Shown in pieces: positions 31,474 to 42,080 of a stretch of DNA of 64,000 bases. The stretch's first letter is position 1. Every line of letters starts with the position of its first letter. The stretch is from Acrasis kona (lineage: Eukaryota > Heterolobosea > Eutetramitea > Acrasida > Acrasidae). The translations under genes and the position numbers were made by a program. The stretch spans positions 1-64,000 of the forward strand of contig JAOPGA020000623.1 in the NCBI GenBank assembly GCA_026419775.2, in the 5' to 3' direction. The notes below the pieces were generated by a model, which ran no database searches, was not told where the DNA came from, and worked only from the letters and a program-made list of their open reading frames with translations.

Positions 31474-32928
31474 ATGTCAGCAGATATTGGACTTACAGGA
31501 TTGGGTGTTATGGGACAAAACCTTGCCCTAAACATTGCCGAGAAGGGATTTGAAATCTCAGTTCACAACAGAACATATGCTAAAACAACCCACACCGAAG
31601 AGAGGTCACAAAAAGAAGGAAAGGGAGAATACAAGCTAAAAGGCTATGAGAGCATGGAGGATTTCGTCAAAAGCATCAAGAAGCCACGTCAAGTAATCAT
31701 GTTGATTACCGCCGGTAAGGCCGTTGACCTCACCATTGAGGAACTCTGCAAGCACTTAGAGGAAGGTGATACCATTATTGACGGTGGAAATGAGTGGTAC
31801 GAGAACACAAACAAACGTGCCGAGGCACTAAAGGCAAAGAACATTGGCTACATGGGAATGGGAGTCAGCGGTGGTGAGGAAGGTGCTCGTCACGGTCCAA
31901 GTTTGATGCCCGGTGGACCCGAGGAAAGCTACAAGCATCTCGAGCCCATCCTGACAAAGATCGCAGCTCAAGTCGACGACGGTCCATGTGTAACTTGGAT
32001 CGGTCCAGGATCAGCTGGTAACTACGTAAAGATGGTCCACAATGGTATCGAATACGGTGACATGCAACTCATCAGCGAGATCTACGACTTGTTAAAGAAT
32101 GTAGGTGGTCTAGACAATCAAGAACTACACAAGGTGTTCGCAGAATGGAACCAAGGAGAGCTAAAGAGCTTCTTGATTGAAATCACAGCCAGGTTGATGA
32201 CCAAGAGAGATGACAAGGACAAAAACAATTATCTACTCGACAGCGTTCAAGACAAGAGCGGAAGCAAAGGAACCGGAAAATGGACAGTCCAGGAAGGAGC
32301 CGAACAAGCCGTTCCATTACCAACAATGAGCAGCGCACTCGATGCTAGATACATGAGCAGCTACAAGACCCAGAGAGTAAAGGCAAGCAAAGTACTCAAG
32401 GGACCCGAACCAAAGAAGGGAGAGAACATTGACAAGGAACAACTCATAAACGATCTACGTCACGCCCTCTACGCCAGCAAGATTTGTTCATATGCTCAAG
32501 GAATGAACTTGATCAGAGAGGCAAGCAAGAAATTCGAATGGAACTTGGACCTCGGAAAGATTAGCAGAATATGGAAGGGTGGATGCATCATCAGAGCAGT
32601 ATTTTTGGATCGCATCAAGAATGCATACTTGAAGAACAAGGACTTGGACAATTTGTTGATGGACGATTCATTCGCACAAGAGATGGCCGACAGACAAGAG
32701 GGATGGAGAAGAGTGATTGGTTTGGCCATTCAACAAGGAGTGTCGGTTCCTGCTTTGAGCGCTTCATTGGCCTACTATGATGCTTACCGCAGAGCAAGAC
32801 TACCAGCCAACTTGATCCAAGCCCAAAGAGACTTTTTCGGTGCCCACACTTACGAGCGTGTAGATGATGATGGAAACTATGTACATTCGGAGTGGGATCA
32901 ACAAGATGACAACCGTTCTGTTGAATAA
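31474..32928 (+). CDS. PGD: 6-phosphogluconate dehydrogenase, decarboxylating
   Basis: A 484-aa single-exon protein of normal family length. It starts MSADIGLTGLGVMGQNLALN, the NADP-binding Rossmann glycine motif. GDTIIDGGNEWYENT, MGVSGGEEGARHGPSLMPGG and the catalytic-domain signature KMVHNGIEYGDMQLI follow. The helical dimer domain has LLDSVQDKSGSKGTGKWT. The C-terminal arm includes YDAYRRARLPANLIQAQRDF and FGAHTYERVD. It oxidises 6-phosphogluconate to ribulose 5-phosphate, making NADPH. It is intronless with a regular codon pattern. The gene for the preceding step lies about 10 kb downstream. Confidence 0.97.
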   Translation: MSADIGLTGLGVMGQNLALNIAEKGFEISVHNRTYAKTTHTEERSQKEGKGEYKLKGYESMEDFVKSIKKPRQVIMLITAGKAVDLTIEELCKHLEEGDTIIDGGNEWYENTNKRAEALKAKNIGYMGMGVSGGEEGARHGPSLMPGGPEESYKHLEPILTKIAAQVDDGPCVTWIGPGSAGNYVKMVHNGIEYGDMQLISEIYDLLKNVGGLDNQELHKVFAEWNQGELKSFLIEITARLMTKRDDKDKNNYLLDSVQDKSGSKGTGKWTVQEGAEQAVPLPTMSSALDARYMSSYKTQRVKASKVLKGPEPKKGENIDKEQLINDLRHALYASKICSYAQGMNLIREASKKFEWNLDLGKISRIWKGGCIIRAVFLDRIKNAYLKNKDLDNLLMDDSFAQEMADRQEGWRRVIGLAIQQGVSVPALSASLAYYDAYRRARLPANLIQAQRDFFGAHTYERVDDDGNYVHSEWDQQDDNRSVE

Positions 32929-33210
32929 AGATTCAAGTATTTTTTAAAAAATTTCATCGTTGATATCATCAACCTAACCCTATCGTACTAGATTGGATTG
33001 CAAAGTTTAACGATAGGTTATCTCCGAGTATGCAAGGTGGCAAATTGGTTTCAGTAGCAATCCCCACCGTTTGGTATGAAACGGATTAATGTATTGAATA
33101 ATAAAGATGCGATAATATGTGATTTGTGGGGCTCCTTGTACTGTATCACGGAGCATTATGGGAGACATGAAACAAAGTAATTTATTGTAATAGTAACCCA
33201 ACTTTAAGAC

Positions 33211-33879
33211 ATGAGCAAGACAACAGGATCCGGTTATTTGTCTCAAGGTTTCGACGACTCATACGTTAACCCACGCGGTATTCCTAGGGCGATTTTCATC
33301 GTAATACACTATAAAAATGATTGATCCGATTTAACACAACAAAGGATAATGTGGAACAGTATGTGAGCTCAAAGGTTGAAGACATTACAAATGTTGAGCC
33401 AATTCAAAGAGTTCTTCAGGACCAACACAGGTAATTGTTTTTGCGCCAAAGTCCTCACCATCTTTAGCAAATATGCCATGATGGAAGTGAGGTTAGTGAA
33501 TAATAGACAGAATTTAAAACAAAAAGTACCAGAGATTGAAAAGACACTTAAAGCCGTAAGGTTACTTAAGGAGAAGTATGAAGCAGACGAAACCGTTAAA
33601 ACTCACTATCAGCTTTCGGATAACATTTACGTAAAAGCAGAGTTGAAGAAAAATGATAAAGTTGCCTTGTGGCTTGGTGCTAATGTCATGGTTGAGTACT
33701 CCTTCGACGAGGCAATCAAATTGTTAGAGAGCAGTCTTGAAAGTGCGACTAATGGTTTGGAACAAACATACGAGGACTACGCATTTTTAAAAGATCAGAA
33801 GACCACAACAGAAGTCAACATGTCTCGCGTACATAACTTTGGTGTCAAGAAGAGACAAGAACTAAAAAACAAGAAATAA
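33211..33879 (+). CDS. PFDN3: Prefoldin subunit 3
   Basis: Three exons: 33211-33300, 33345-33430 and 33468-33879, with introns of 44 and 37 nt. The joined protein is about 195 aa. NPRGIPRAIFI corresponds to the family RGIPxAxFVEDV. After splicing the coiled coil runs SKYAMMEVRLVNNRQNLKQK and PEIEKTLKAVRLLKEK. The conserved middle is LSDNIYVKAELKKND and VALWLGANVMVEYSFDEA, and the second helix ends TTTEVNMSRVHNFGVKKRQ. This matches VBP1/prefoldin 3, an alpha-type subunit of the hexamer that hands nascent actin and tubulin to CCT. Confidence 0.92.
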
Positions 33880-33962
33880 ATTAAAATTATCACCATAGCA
33901 TGTGCTTCTTTGTCTATATAGTTGACCTGATTTTATTGTAAGGAATTCTAAAAAGCGGGACG

Positions 33963-36254
33963 ATGGATGTAGATGTTCCCAAGATTGACTTTGAAGTTGT
34001 ACACAAGAAGTTCAATGGATTTATATCTGCAGTAAACACTCCACGGTTACCTTCAAACTTGATAGACCCCACTCTACTCGAATCGATAATGTCGAGTTAT
34101 TCTGGGGATAGGGATGATAATGGATTATATCATGGCACTGGAACTACTTCTTTCTCGCACGTTGCAGACTCTGAATTATATGAAATGTTCAGCAGACCAG
34201 AGCAAATAGAGGAACAAACAGAAAAATCATTCTATGACAACGACTACTATGAAGAGGAAGAGGAGCAAGAGAATTCAACAGGGAAGGACGAACATGTTGA
34301 GGTCCCAGAATACCAATTTAGTTATGAAGGAGAATTTTCGAATGGTTACCTACATGGAGGAGGCAAGCTAAAATGGAATGATGGCATAGTGTATGAGGGT
34401 GATTTCGTCGAGAACATTATAGATGGAGCAGGCATGTTTACCTGGCCCGATGGCAGTACCTACGAAGGTAGCGTGAAAGAAGGTTTACGACATGGCGAAG
34501 GAGTTTATAACAATGCAGTGACAGGAGCTGTATACCAAGGAGAGTGGTACAAGGGCCAAAGGCACGGTAATGGTACTATCACATACAGACCAGATGAATT
34601 CTACGAAGGCCAGTTTGTTTACAACAACAGACACGGTAATGGTACTATGACATACAGTACTGGTAATTACTACTCAGGAGAGTGGACAGATAATAAAAAG
34701 AATGGAAAAGGTGTAATGCACTGGGTTGACGCTAACGAAAAGTATGACGGCGAGTGGAAAGATGGTCTGCAACACGGCCAAGGAACTCATGTATACTTTA
34801 ATGTCAAACAAGACAACTGTAATTTTTACCAAGGAGAATTCGAAAACGGTATGAGGAGCGGCTTTGGTGTATTACACTATGCAGATGGAAGCAAATACGA
34901 AGGTATGTGGAAACAAAATCTCAAAAATGGAGTCGGTGAGTATAGCTTTAGTAACGGTTCGGTGCAGAAAGGAATGTTTGAGGACGACAAGCTTGTTACG
35001 GTGACCAGTGTAGAAGGCTTCACAAAGACCGACGACGATTTAAGCTCAAATTTGGACAACAAGAGCTTCACAAATATCCCATTGTACATTGATGATATAG
35101 TTCAACACAGTGGGCAAGTCGATGATATAGCTCAGGTTCAGCATGTAGTGGCTAGGCATTCTCCGAAGCTTCGCCAGATATTTTTGTATTATAGTAAATA
35201 TGGAGTTCAAGCAGAGGTCGTACAGGTTACATCGCCCAATAACGAGTTTAATGCAAGCGCCAGTTTCAGTAGCTCGTTAGGTTTGCAGAACAATTTGGTG
35301 GTTAATGATGTAAAATTCATCGTGTCAAAGGCGGGAGAGATTAGCATGACTCAATTTTGGAAGTTCGCTACAGATTGTGGTTTAATTGATTCTTCCCACC
35401 TGAGCTGTGCACAAGTCGATCGAATATTTATTGCTGCCAAGAACAAGGTCGGAAAATATGATGGCACTCACAGGACAGCAGCTAACAATAAAATGCATAC
35501 ACATAGTGCAAATAATCGTATGAGATTTAGAGAGTTTGTAGAGGCGATTGTGAGAATAGCTGCTTGCTTTTTTGGAGATTCTCAAACTGCTCAAGACTTT
35601 AGAGTGAGTGAAAGAGTTAACCAACTCATCGAAGGTCATATTTTTAGAAGATTTGATGCATTGTCGCTTGTTAAAGAAAAGCAGGAGTTATTTTTGAATC
35701 AGAAGCAGGAGTTCGAAGAAGTTATCAACAAATATATTTTACCGCTACAAAAACTATTTATCTACTTTAGTGGGACGAGTAGTGGTGGAGTAAATTTATC
35801 AACAAATAACAATCGAACTGACGTCGAACCATCCAACGTGGACGATCATACTATGACAGTGAGACAATTCCTAAGAATGCTAGAAATGATTGGAGTCATA
35901 AACAACAGATCACTGCCTACAATCCTATCTTATTTTGACACTTATGAGGAGTTCGTAATATCTGACACACCACTCATGTCTCCCACCTCTCCTCAAACTC
36001 AAAGATCTAAAATAAGAGTATTCCCCATCCCAAAGGAATCACAGCAATTTATAACATCCACCAAACAAACATCTCCTAATCTCATAATTGAAAGGGAGTT
36101 GATTTTTAATGAATATGTGGAGGGACTCATCAAATGTGCAATCAAAAAAAATGAAAATATCACCGAGCAAATAGAATTGCTGGAATACTTTTTAACAAAC
36201 CTCATTGATAGAGCCAAAAGCGCAGGCTATCTTATGGCTGAGTTATTAAACTAG
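33963..36254 (+). CDS. RSPH10B: MORN-repeat radial spoke head 10B-like protein
   Basis: A 763-aa single-exon protein. After an acidic N terminus (EEEEEQENSTGKDEH) there are about ten MORN repeats from residue ~118 to ~350, with units such as YEGEFSNGYLHGGGKLKWND, YEGDFVENIIDGAGMFTWPD and YQGEWYKGQRHGNGTITYRP. The long C-terminal half is helical. It contains SMTQFWKFATDCGLIDSSHL followed by a MRFREFVEAIVRIA block, reminiscent of the region behind the MORN repeats in RSPH10B. That protein is a ciliary axoneme radial-spoke component, so the call implies a flagellated stage. Many MORN proteins exist, so the exact orthology is moderate. Confidence 0.75.
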   Translation: MDVDVPKIDFEVVHKKFNGFISAVNTPRLPSNLIDPTLLESIMSSYSGDRDDNGLYHGTGTTSFSHVADSELYEMFSRPEQIEEQTEKSFYDNDYYEEEEEQENSTGKDEHVEVPEYQFSYEGEFSNGYLHGGGKLKWNDGIVYEGDFVENIIDGAGMFTWPDGSTYEGSVKEGLRHGEGVYNNAVTGAVYQGEWYKGQRHGNGTITYRPDEFYEGQFVYNNRHGNGTMTYSTGNYYSGEWTDNKKNGKGVMHWVDANEKYDGEWKDGLQHGQGTHVYFNVKQDNCNFYQGEFENGMRSGFGVLHYADGSKYEGMWKQNLKNGVGEYSFSNGSVQKGMFEDDKLVTVTSVEGFTKTDDDLSSNLDNKSFTNIPLYIDDIVQHSGQVDDIAQVQHVVARHSPKLRQIFLYYSKYGVQAEVVQVTSPNNEFNASASFSSSLGLQNNLVVNDVKFIVSKAGEISMTQFWKFATDCGLIDSSHLSCAQVDRIFIAAKNKVGKYDGTHRTAANNKMHTHSANNRMRFREFVEAIVRIAACFFGDSQTAQDFRVSERVNQLIEGHIFRRFDALSLVKEKQELFLNQKQEFEEVINKYILPLQKLFIYFSGTSSGGVNLSTNNNRTDVEPSNVDDHTMTVRQFLRMLEMIGVINNRSLPTILSYFDTYEEFVISDTPLMSPTSPQTQRSKIRVFPIPKESQQFITSTKQTSPNLIIERELIFNEYVEGLIKCAIKKNENITEQIELLEYFLTNLIDRAKSAGYLMAELLN

Positions 36255-36288
36255 TACACTGATTGTAGAACGTTCACAATAAATTAGA

Positions 36289-37053
36289 TTAATCAACAAA
36301 TTTATTTAATGTTTGTTCTGTGGTCGAGAAATTTATTTTTGTTTTTATAAGCGGCGCAATGTGTTTGTCAAGGACAATGTCTTCGCTAGAATCAACAGTT
36401 AATTTCCCATCTTGGTCTTTAGTTAGCAGCAGGGTACGTATTGAGGGCTTCGTCATTCCAGAAGTACCATTCTTTCTATTCACAAGTTCATTCCATCTTC
36501 TAACATTTGTTTGAATGTCAGCCTCCACCCGTTCAAGGTCATTAAACATTAGAACCTCTTCGTTAGTTAGTTTCGGATGTAGTTCTAACGGAATATTGCT
36601 GATGGATCTTTTTATCTTTTGTACATCAAAGTGTTCTGCTTTTATTTTGTTATAAAGAATTGAATCGAGAGGGTCTTCGGAAGGAGGCACTTTGTAGTCT
36701 TTGACATTGGCTATACATTTTCTTGTGCAGTCTATGATTCTGTTCTCCAACTTGATGCATTCGAGCTCGAGTTCTTTTTTGTTCGACTCTGTTATCGGCG
36801 TGTTTATTAAGGAAAATATGGATGTATTAATGTCAGAAGAATCCTCGACTTCATCAATTGTAGGTTCAGATTGTACTCCATCAACGTCTGTATTGGATAC
36901 CCTATTTAGCACTAAATCTTGAGTATTTCTCAACAGAATTCGAAGTTGCTTTGATTCTAATATTTCATCTTGCCTCACTTCTTCATTGTACCACTCTACT
37001 CTTTGGATGTGTGAGTTCAGGATGTCAAGAAAAGCTTCAATTGAACTTCGCAT
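36289..37053 (-). CDS. Helical protein, unknown
   Basis: From the ATG at 37053 the product is 254 aa (MRSSIEAFLDILNSHIQRVE...). It is rich in charged residues, with long predicted helices near the start and around KKELELECIKLENRIIDCTR and LERVEADIQTNVRRWNELVN. No cysteine pattern, signal or transmembrane segment is seen. The general look is a coiled-coil complex subunit such as a kinetochore or dynactin component, but I cannot name it. Its start codon lies 19 bp from the proposed start of the divergent RNase III gene. Confidence 0.55.
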   Translation of the reverse strand: MRSSIEAFLDILNSHIQRVEWYNEEVRQDEILESKQLRILLRNTQDLVLNRVSNTDVDGVQSEPTIDEVEDSSDINTSIFSLINTPITESNKKELELECIKLENRIIDCTRKCIANVKDYKVPPSEDPLDSILYNKIKAEHFDVQKIKRSISNIPLELHPKLTNEEVLMFNDLERVEADIQTNVRRWNELVNRKNGTSGMTKPSIRTLLLTKDQDGKLTVDSSEDIVLDKHIAPLIKTKINFSTTEQTLNKFVD

Positions 37054-37072
37054 TACAATTGTGTGAAAAGGA

Positions 37073-39041
37073 ATGAGCAAGGGGAACAAGAATTTTTTTG
37101 TGTATAAAATTGACTTGGGGAAACAAGAGACTGGAACGAATGAAGGATCAGTGGTTGTACTTTACCCTCACAGACTATATTCGCCATATTTTTATTCCGT
37201 CGATGTTAAATTTACTTTCAAAATGCACTTGGTAAATATAATACACCAACATCTTCTAACAAACACAGTCACTTACGCAGGATAACCTGAAGAAGCTTGA
37301 CCGAATAATGCACACATTATTCAAGGAAATATCGTCAGTGAAACCATCAACTTCCATACCAACGAAAATGCAATTAAACACTTCGGGCAATAATTTATAT
37401 TTCATACCCATATCAAAACAGAGTAAATTAGTGAAACAAGACGAACAGGAAGCAATCGAAGAAGAACTTAAAGACGGACCATACAATGACCTTCAACATT
37501 TCTTAAAAACTTTAGGCCTCAAAGCCGAACAAGTAGAGGTACCGGAATTAATCGCCACATCACCAGACTCGACAGCACCCCATTGGTCCAGCATAGCAAC
37601 CCTCATTCAAAACCTGATTGACCACTACCAAGTCCTGCCAGAACTAGAAGAAAAGATTCAAACCAACTACAAGAACAAATTCTTACTTCACCGAGCACTT
37701 TCGCAAAGCGGTCAAGGAGGATACAGCATCGACGTGTCCCAAAACAGAAGATTACATTATCTCGGAGATACAATTCTAGATGTATTGGTCGCTCGACATT
37801 GTGTTTCCAAATACTATGGGTTTCCTTACGATCAAATCAAAGAAAATAAACTTTATTACTGCAGGAATAGCACTCTCGAGCAAATGTGTATTGATAACGA
37901 CTGGAAGTTAATAAACTATGTTCCTGGTCATAGCAGAGGAAAACTAGACAGGAAGAAGGTGAATGCCGATATAATAGAGTCTTTGATTGCAACAATGTAT
38001 TTGGAAGAACCTGACATGTCTTTGTGCGAACGTTTTTGTAATACTTTTCTTTTTGAAGAGCCGGCTCCTATTGATGATAAAAAAAAATCAAAATTTGTTG
38101 TTTCTAAAGTCTTGGGATCTGAACAAAGAAAATTTCTCTTGTTGCTGCAGGAGCAGTTGGGAATAAAATTTAATGATATTGATGTCTTGCATAATAGTGT
38201 TACCATTGATCCAAATGCTGACCATAGACGTAATTATGGTCAGGAACTTTATTATATGATGGGAGAGTCTCTTGTAAGGTACTTGATAACTGATCATCAA
38301 GTAACCGATCATCCTTATGCAACATCTGCTTGTTTTCATTGCGCTCGCGATTGTTATCTTAGCGGTTCTTTTATGGTTAAAATGTTTGATAGGTTGTTCC
38401 CAGATAAAAAGTTTAAAATGTTTTATGAAAAGCATAAGAAGGGACAATCTGGTTTTGGAGCAGGTGTTATTGCTAATAAAGAATCTCAGGGTTATCAAAT
38501 GTCCACTAATACTAGAAGGATGGTGTTTACGTCCTTGTTGGGTGCATATTATATTGATCAGAATTATAGTGTAGAGGCGATGGATCATTGTGATCGCATC
38601 GTGAAAGAGTACATCACTAGTCAAGATAATCCATCGTATCGTGTTTGGGATCTTGTTGTTGCTCACTTTAAAGCTGTTCCAAACATTACTTTTAGTAGAG
38701 AATTCCTTCCAAGAGGTACTGCTGGTGCATATTTTAATGTTCTTTTCACTGGTGCATTACCTCTGGCAATTGCTCCATCAAAAATAGATTGCGTGTCAAA
38801 GGCTGGCAAATTGTTAGATATTATTGAAAAGTATGGAGATGGGGAGACCTTTACAACAGCTGAGCAGTTAGAGGAACTATGGGGGAAACATTCAAAAGGA
38901 AGAGAAAAGTTATTTGACCCAGAGGATTCTCTCAAGCTATTGGCATATTCAACTCCTTATACTGGTACCATGGGCGGACTTAAGAGAGCTAATGCAAATG
39001 CTACTTTGTTGTCAAACATTAATAAAAAGAGAAAAATTTAA
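37073..39041 (+). CDS. Tandem RNase III protein, Dicer-like without helicase
   Basis: Exons 37073-37231 and 37281-39041 flank a 49-nt intron and give about 639 aa. The first RNase III domain (residues about 185-310) aligns well: NRRLHYLGDTILDVLVARH for the NERLEFLGD motif, RNSTLEQMCIDN for the middle helix and VNADIIESLIATMYLE for the ADxxEALIGAxYLD motif. The metal-binding Asp216, Asp283 and Glu286 are kept, but the first catalytic Glu is His212. A second, degenerate domain (about 340-500) has ELYYMMGESLVRYLIT and RRMVFTSLLGAYYID, with most acidic ligands gone. Two such domains in one chain are typical of Dicer and Drosha. No helicase, PAZ or dsRBD is recognisable; residues 1-80 might be a platform remnant. 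The first exon is less certain than the second. Confidence 0.75.
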
Positions 39042-39050
39042 TTGTAAAAA

Positions 39051-40439
39051 ATGAAAGTCAGAGAGTTTCTCCGGAGACTTCTTCCATTCAATCTTGATAC
39101 ACCTTCTAATGAATCAAAAGATGCTGGCAACCAACAAAACGTTATCGAAGAGAAGTTAGAGCCATTTCCATCTCTGTTTGATCCTCTTATAATAAACTGG
39201 GGGCGCAACATGGAAGGAAATTTGGGAAGGCAGAATAAGACTACAGAAAGAAAATTTATTAGCACTCCTGGTTTGGTGGATATAGGGGTTGACACTGCCA
39301 TTCTACAAGTTAGCGCGAGGGCATGGCATACAGTTATAATTACCGATAAAGGTGGATATGGAATTTGGGTAGGAATAAGGTATTATTTTTATGTTATTGG
39401 GTTCTAAAAACGACAGCATGGGAATCTTGGTTTAGGGCACGTTCTTGAAACAGTTACTTCGCCCAATTACATACCAGACACATACAATATGGGGCAATGT
39501 GCAACGGGCGAAGGGCACACTTTATTTTTAAGAAACGACTGTAAGCTTTTCGGATGTGGGTGGAACATGAATGCACAATTGCCTGAGTTGGACCCAGGTA
39601 GATTTCATAATGCAGAAAAAGTAGTACCGCGGGTAGTTCAGTTACAAACACAACCCTTAGAACCAGGCGATCAAATAAGAAAAATTGTATGTGGCTATCG
39701 TCATAGCATATATTTGACGGAGCACGGACAATGCTACATTGCAGATAAGAAGGGAAACAGAGAGGTCGGTTTTAAATTATTCCAAGACTACGAAGTCTCC
39801 GAACCCCTCGTGGACGTTGACGCCACCATGCACACAACAATATTACTAACAAAATCGGGTAAAGTGTTCATGAGAGGACACCAAAAACTACCGGACGAAG
39901 TCGTTCAGCTTCAAAGCACACAATTTAATCCCATGCGGTTTAGTGCCGTAAGCATGGGTAGGTTCCACGCATTAATATTAAGCAGAGACGGTCAGTTGAT
40001 TTGCATAGGAGACGTTGCGAAAAATTCAACAAGTGCCAACAAGACATTAATGGACGAACAATATTCGAAATCATTCACAAACAAGGATGGATGTTACTTA
40101 AATTCTGATTTATTTGATAGTAGCATCAGACAGATCAGTGCGGGTAGAAATTACAATCTGGTGTTGACTGCTTCTGGTAACATTTATAGTTTTGGAACCA
40201 ATACGCACCATCAATTGGGTAGAGAACTTGACGAGAGGGACGAACCGGTTGTCGGCACCATACATCTTGGAAGCATCAAGCCGAAGGGTTACCACATTGC
40301 GCAGGTGTCGGCGGGTTGCGATAGCAGCACGGTAGTATTGACTAAAGTCAGGAGGGTTGATCTTTTTATATATAATTTGTTGGAGACCCAAAAGACGAGG
40401 AGTGTATTTATAGATGTCGAGATTAAAATAAAAGAATAA
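39051..40439 (+). CDS. RCC1-repeat beta-propeller protein
   Basis: Two exons (39051-39368 and 39417-40439) with a 48-nt intron. Splicing joins YGIW to HGNLGLGH, restoring the RCC1 repeat core WGxNxxGNLGLG. Further repeat elements are MGQCATGEGHTLFL, GCGWNMNAQL, VCGYRHSIYLTEHG, MGRFHALILSRDGQLICIGD and ISAGRNYNLVLTASGNIYSF then GTNTHHQLGRE. About 446 aa; the propeller seems to have about seven blades, some divergent. Whether it acts as a Ran GEF or another scaffold is not visible. Its ATG is 9 bp after the stop of the RNase III gene. The last ~35 residues do not look like propeller; an unrecognised 3' intron near 40347 is possible. Confidence 0.75.
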
Positions 40440-40526
40440 TTGTTACAATTTTTTTCTTGTAGAGATATTGTACTGGTTGACTGTCTTTGATATCAGAAAT
40501 AACATTCGTTACATGTTGAGAACCAG

Positions 40527-42080
40527 ATGGACTGCTTTTTTCTACCGGTGACAATTGCCCCTAGATTTTCAATACACAAACCTCGAAAGAAGACACCTGT
40601 ACATATTGATAATGTGTTGGACATTGAGAAGATGGATATTGAAGTGATAACTCCTGCAGGCCGTTTGAATCACAGTAGAAATGATTTTTATAACGATGCT
40701 CCTAATTACCATCGACAACCAAAACCACTCACAACAAATCACGAATACATTCGGAGAGGTCAGGGCACTTTATTCAGGATCATGCAGTTTGAAGCTCCTG
40801 TTAAAAAAGTATACTTGACCCTGACAGACTTAGATTGTAACTCTCCGAAAGAAACTTGGTGGGAGAATTACTGCAGAACTCACAATCTACAATCTGCAGA
40901 AGAGCTAATCAAACAACGTCTCGAAAAGAGACGTCAAACTATCTATTACGACGAAAATGATAACAATATCGGAGACAAATCACGTTCACATTCCATATCA
41001 TTATACATTAAAGAGAGAGAGGATTTCCTTAAATGTTTTGATGACAACGATAACGAAATCAACGAAGCTAGAAGTAGAACTAATCAGCTGTTTAAAAACC
41101 TCAGTGGCTTGCCAGAGCTGGAGAGAGAACGGTCATCTTCCATGATTTACATAAATAACAATGACATTTTGACCTCCAAAGACGAGCTAGCTGATACAGC
41201 ACCAATAGCTCAAACAGATACACTACAGTATCATGGTTTGGGTGACTATCAATTATCTTCAAAGCTAAACAAGACGACTCCTATCAGGTCGAGCCCAAAG
41301 GTCAAACCGCCCATGAAGCCTCGCCAGATATCCTCCACTGGAGAGGTCAAAAAAGTAGAAGTGACCCCTGCAGTAAATAGAAAATACAGAATGGCGGATA
41401 TATCCGAAATCATGTTGGAGTTTAAAGATAAAAAAGTAAAAATGCCATTTGACCCCAGAGAGGGCTTTGCTGATATACACATTCAGAGTTGTTTCAATTT
41501 TAATAACTATCAAGTCCTCAGCATCGTCATAACCGGCATAAGAGAGACCACTGGCAAAAAACGGTTATTCCCGTTCATCAAAGACCCTGATTTACCCTAT
41601 TTTGTGTGCCTTGATAGAAACTATTTGCAAATGTTAAAAAAGAATATTGTATATGAAGTGGTATACAAAGATGTACGCAAGAAAAAGGTAAAAGAGTTGT
41701 CTGAAGAAGACGTAACTGCAATAAAATTAAAGTTCGATGAAATGGATGAAGATGGTGGGGGAACAATATCGATAAAGGAGCTAAAATCCTTTTTTAATAA
41801 ACAAAAAGAAAGGGACATTCAAAAAGCTCTGGATTTGAGTAAAGCTAGAATGGAGTTGGCCAGCAGCGAAGATGAAATTAGACATATTGTGGAATCGCTT
41901 GGTAATAGACGGGAACAGATAGAGAGGTACTATGTAGGAAAGATTGATGTAATTATTAGTGCATTGAATCTAAATGATCAAGATTTGATTTCATGGGAGG
42001 ATTTCTTATTCCATGAAGCTTCTCATTTCCTGAGAGAACGTCAATATAGAAGAGATCGATTAAATAGTATTGGAAAGTAA
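40527..42080 (+). CDS. EF-hand protein, unknown
   Basis: A 517-aa single-exon protein. The N-terminal half is charged and partly disordered, with KPRKKTPVHIDN and HNLQSAEELIKQRLEKRRQT. A compact region about residues 320-385 (IHIQSCFNFNNYQVLSIVIT...) looks strand-rich. One clear EF-hand follows at about residue 409, with loop DEDGGGTISIKE (ligands at 1, 3, 5, 7, 9, 12) inside KFDEMDEDGGGTISIKELKS. A second candidate is the LNLNDQDLISWEDFL segment, whose loop is shortened. Calcium binding is expected. No family is recognised; a cytoskeletal or axonemal role is possible but unsupported. Confidence 0.7.
   Translation: MDCFFLPVTIAPRFSIHKPRKKTPVHIDNVLDIEKMDIEVITPAGRLNHSRNDFYNDAPNYHRQPKPLTTNHEYIRRGQGTLFRIMQFEAPVKKVYLTLTDLDCNSPKETWWENYCRTHNLQSAEELIKQRLEKRRQTIYYDENDNNIGDKSRSHSISLYIKEREDFLKCFDDNDNEINEARSRTNQLFKNLSGLPELERERSSSMIYINNNDILTSKDELADTAPIAQTDTLQYHGLGDYQLSSKLNKTTPIRSSPKVKPPMKPRQISSTGEVKKVEVTPAVNRKYRMADISEIMLEFKDKKVKMPFDPREGFADIHIQSCFNFNNYQVLSIVITGIRETTGKKRLFPFIKDPDLPYFVCLDRNYLQMLKKNIVYEVVYKDVRKKKVKELSEEDVTAIKLKFDEMDEDGGGTISIKELKSFFNKQKERDIQKALDLSKARMELASSEDEIRHIVESLGNRREQIERYYVGKIDVIISALNLNDQDLISWEDFLFHEASHFLRERQYRRDRLNSIGK

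Noticed and set aside
31344-31535. Minus-strand frame overlapping the PGD start
   Set aside because: Antisense to conserved PGD codons and without homology.
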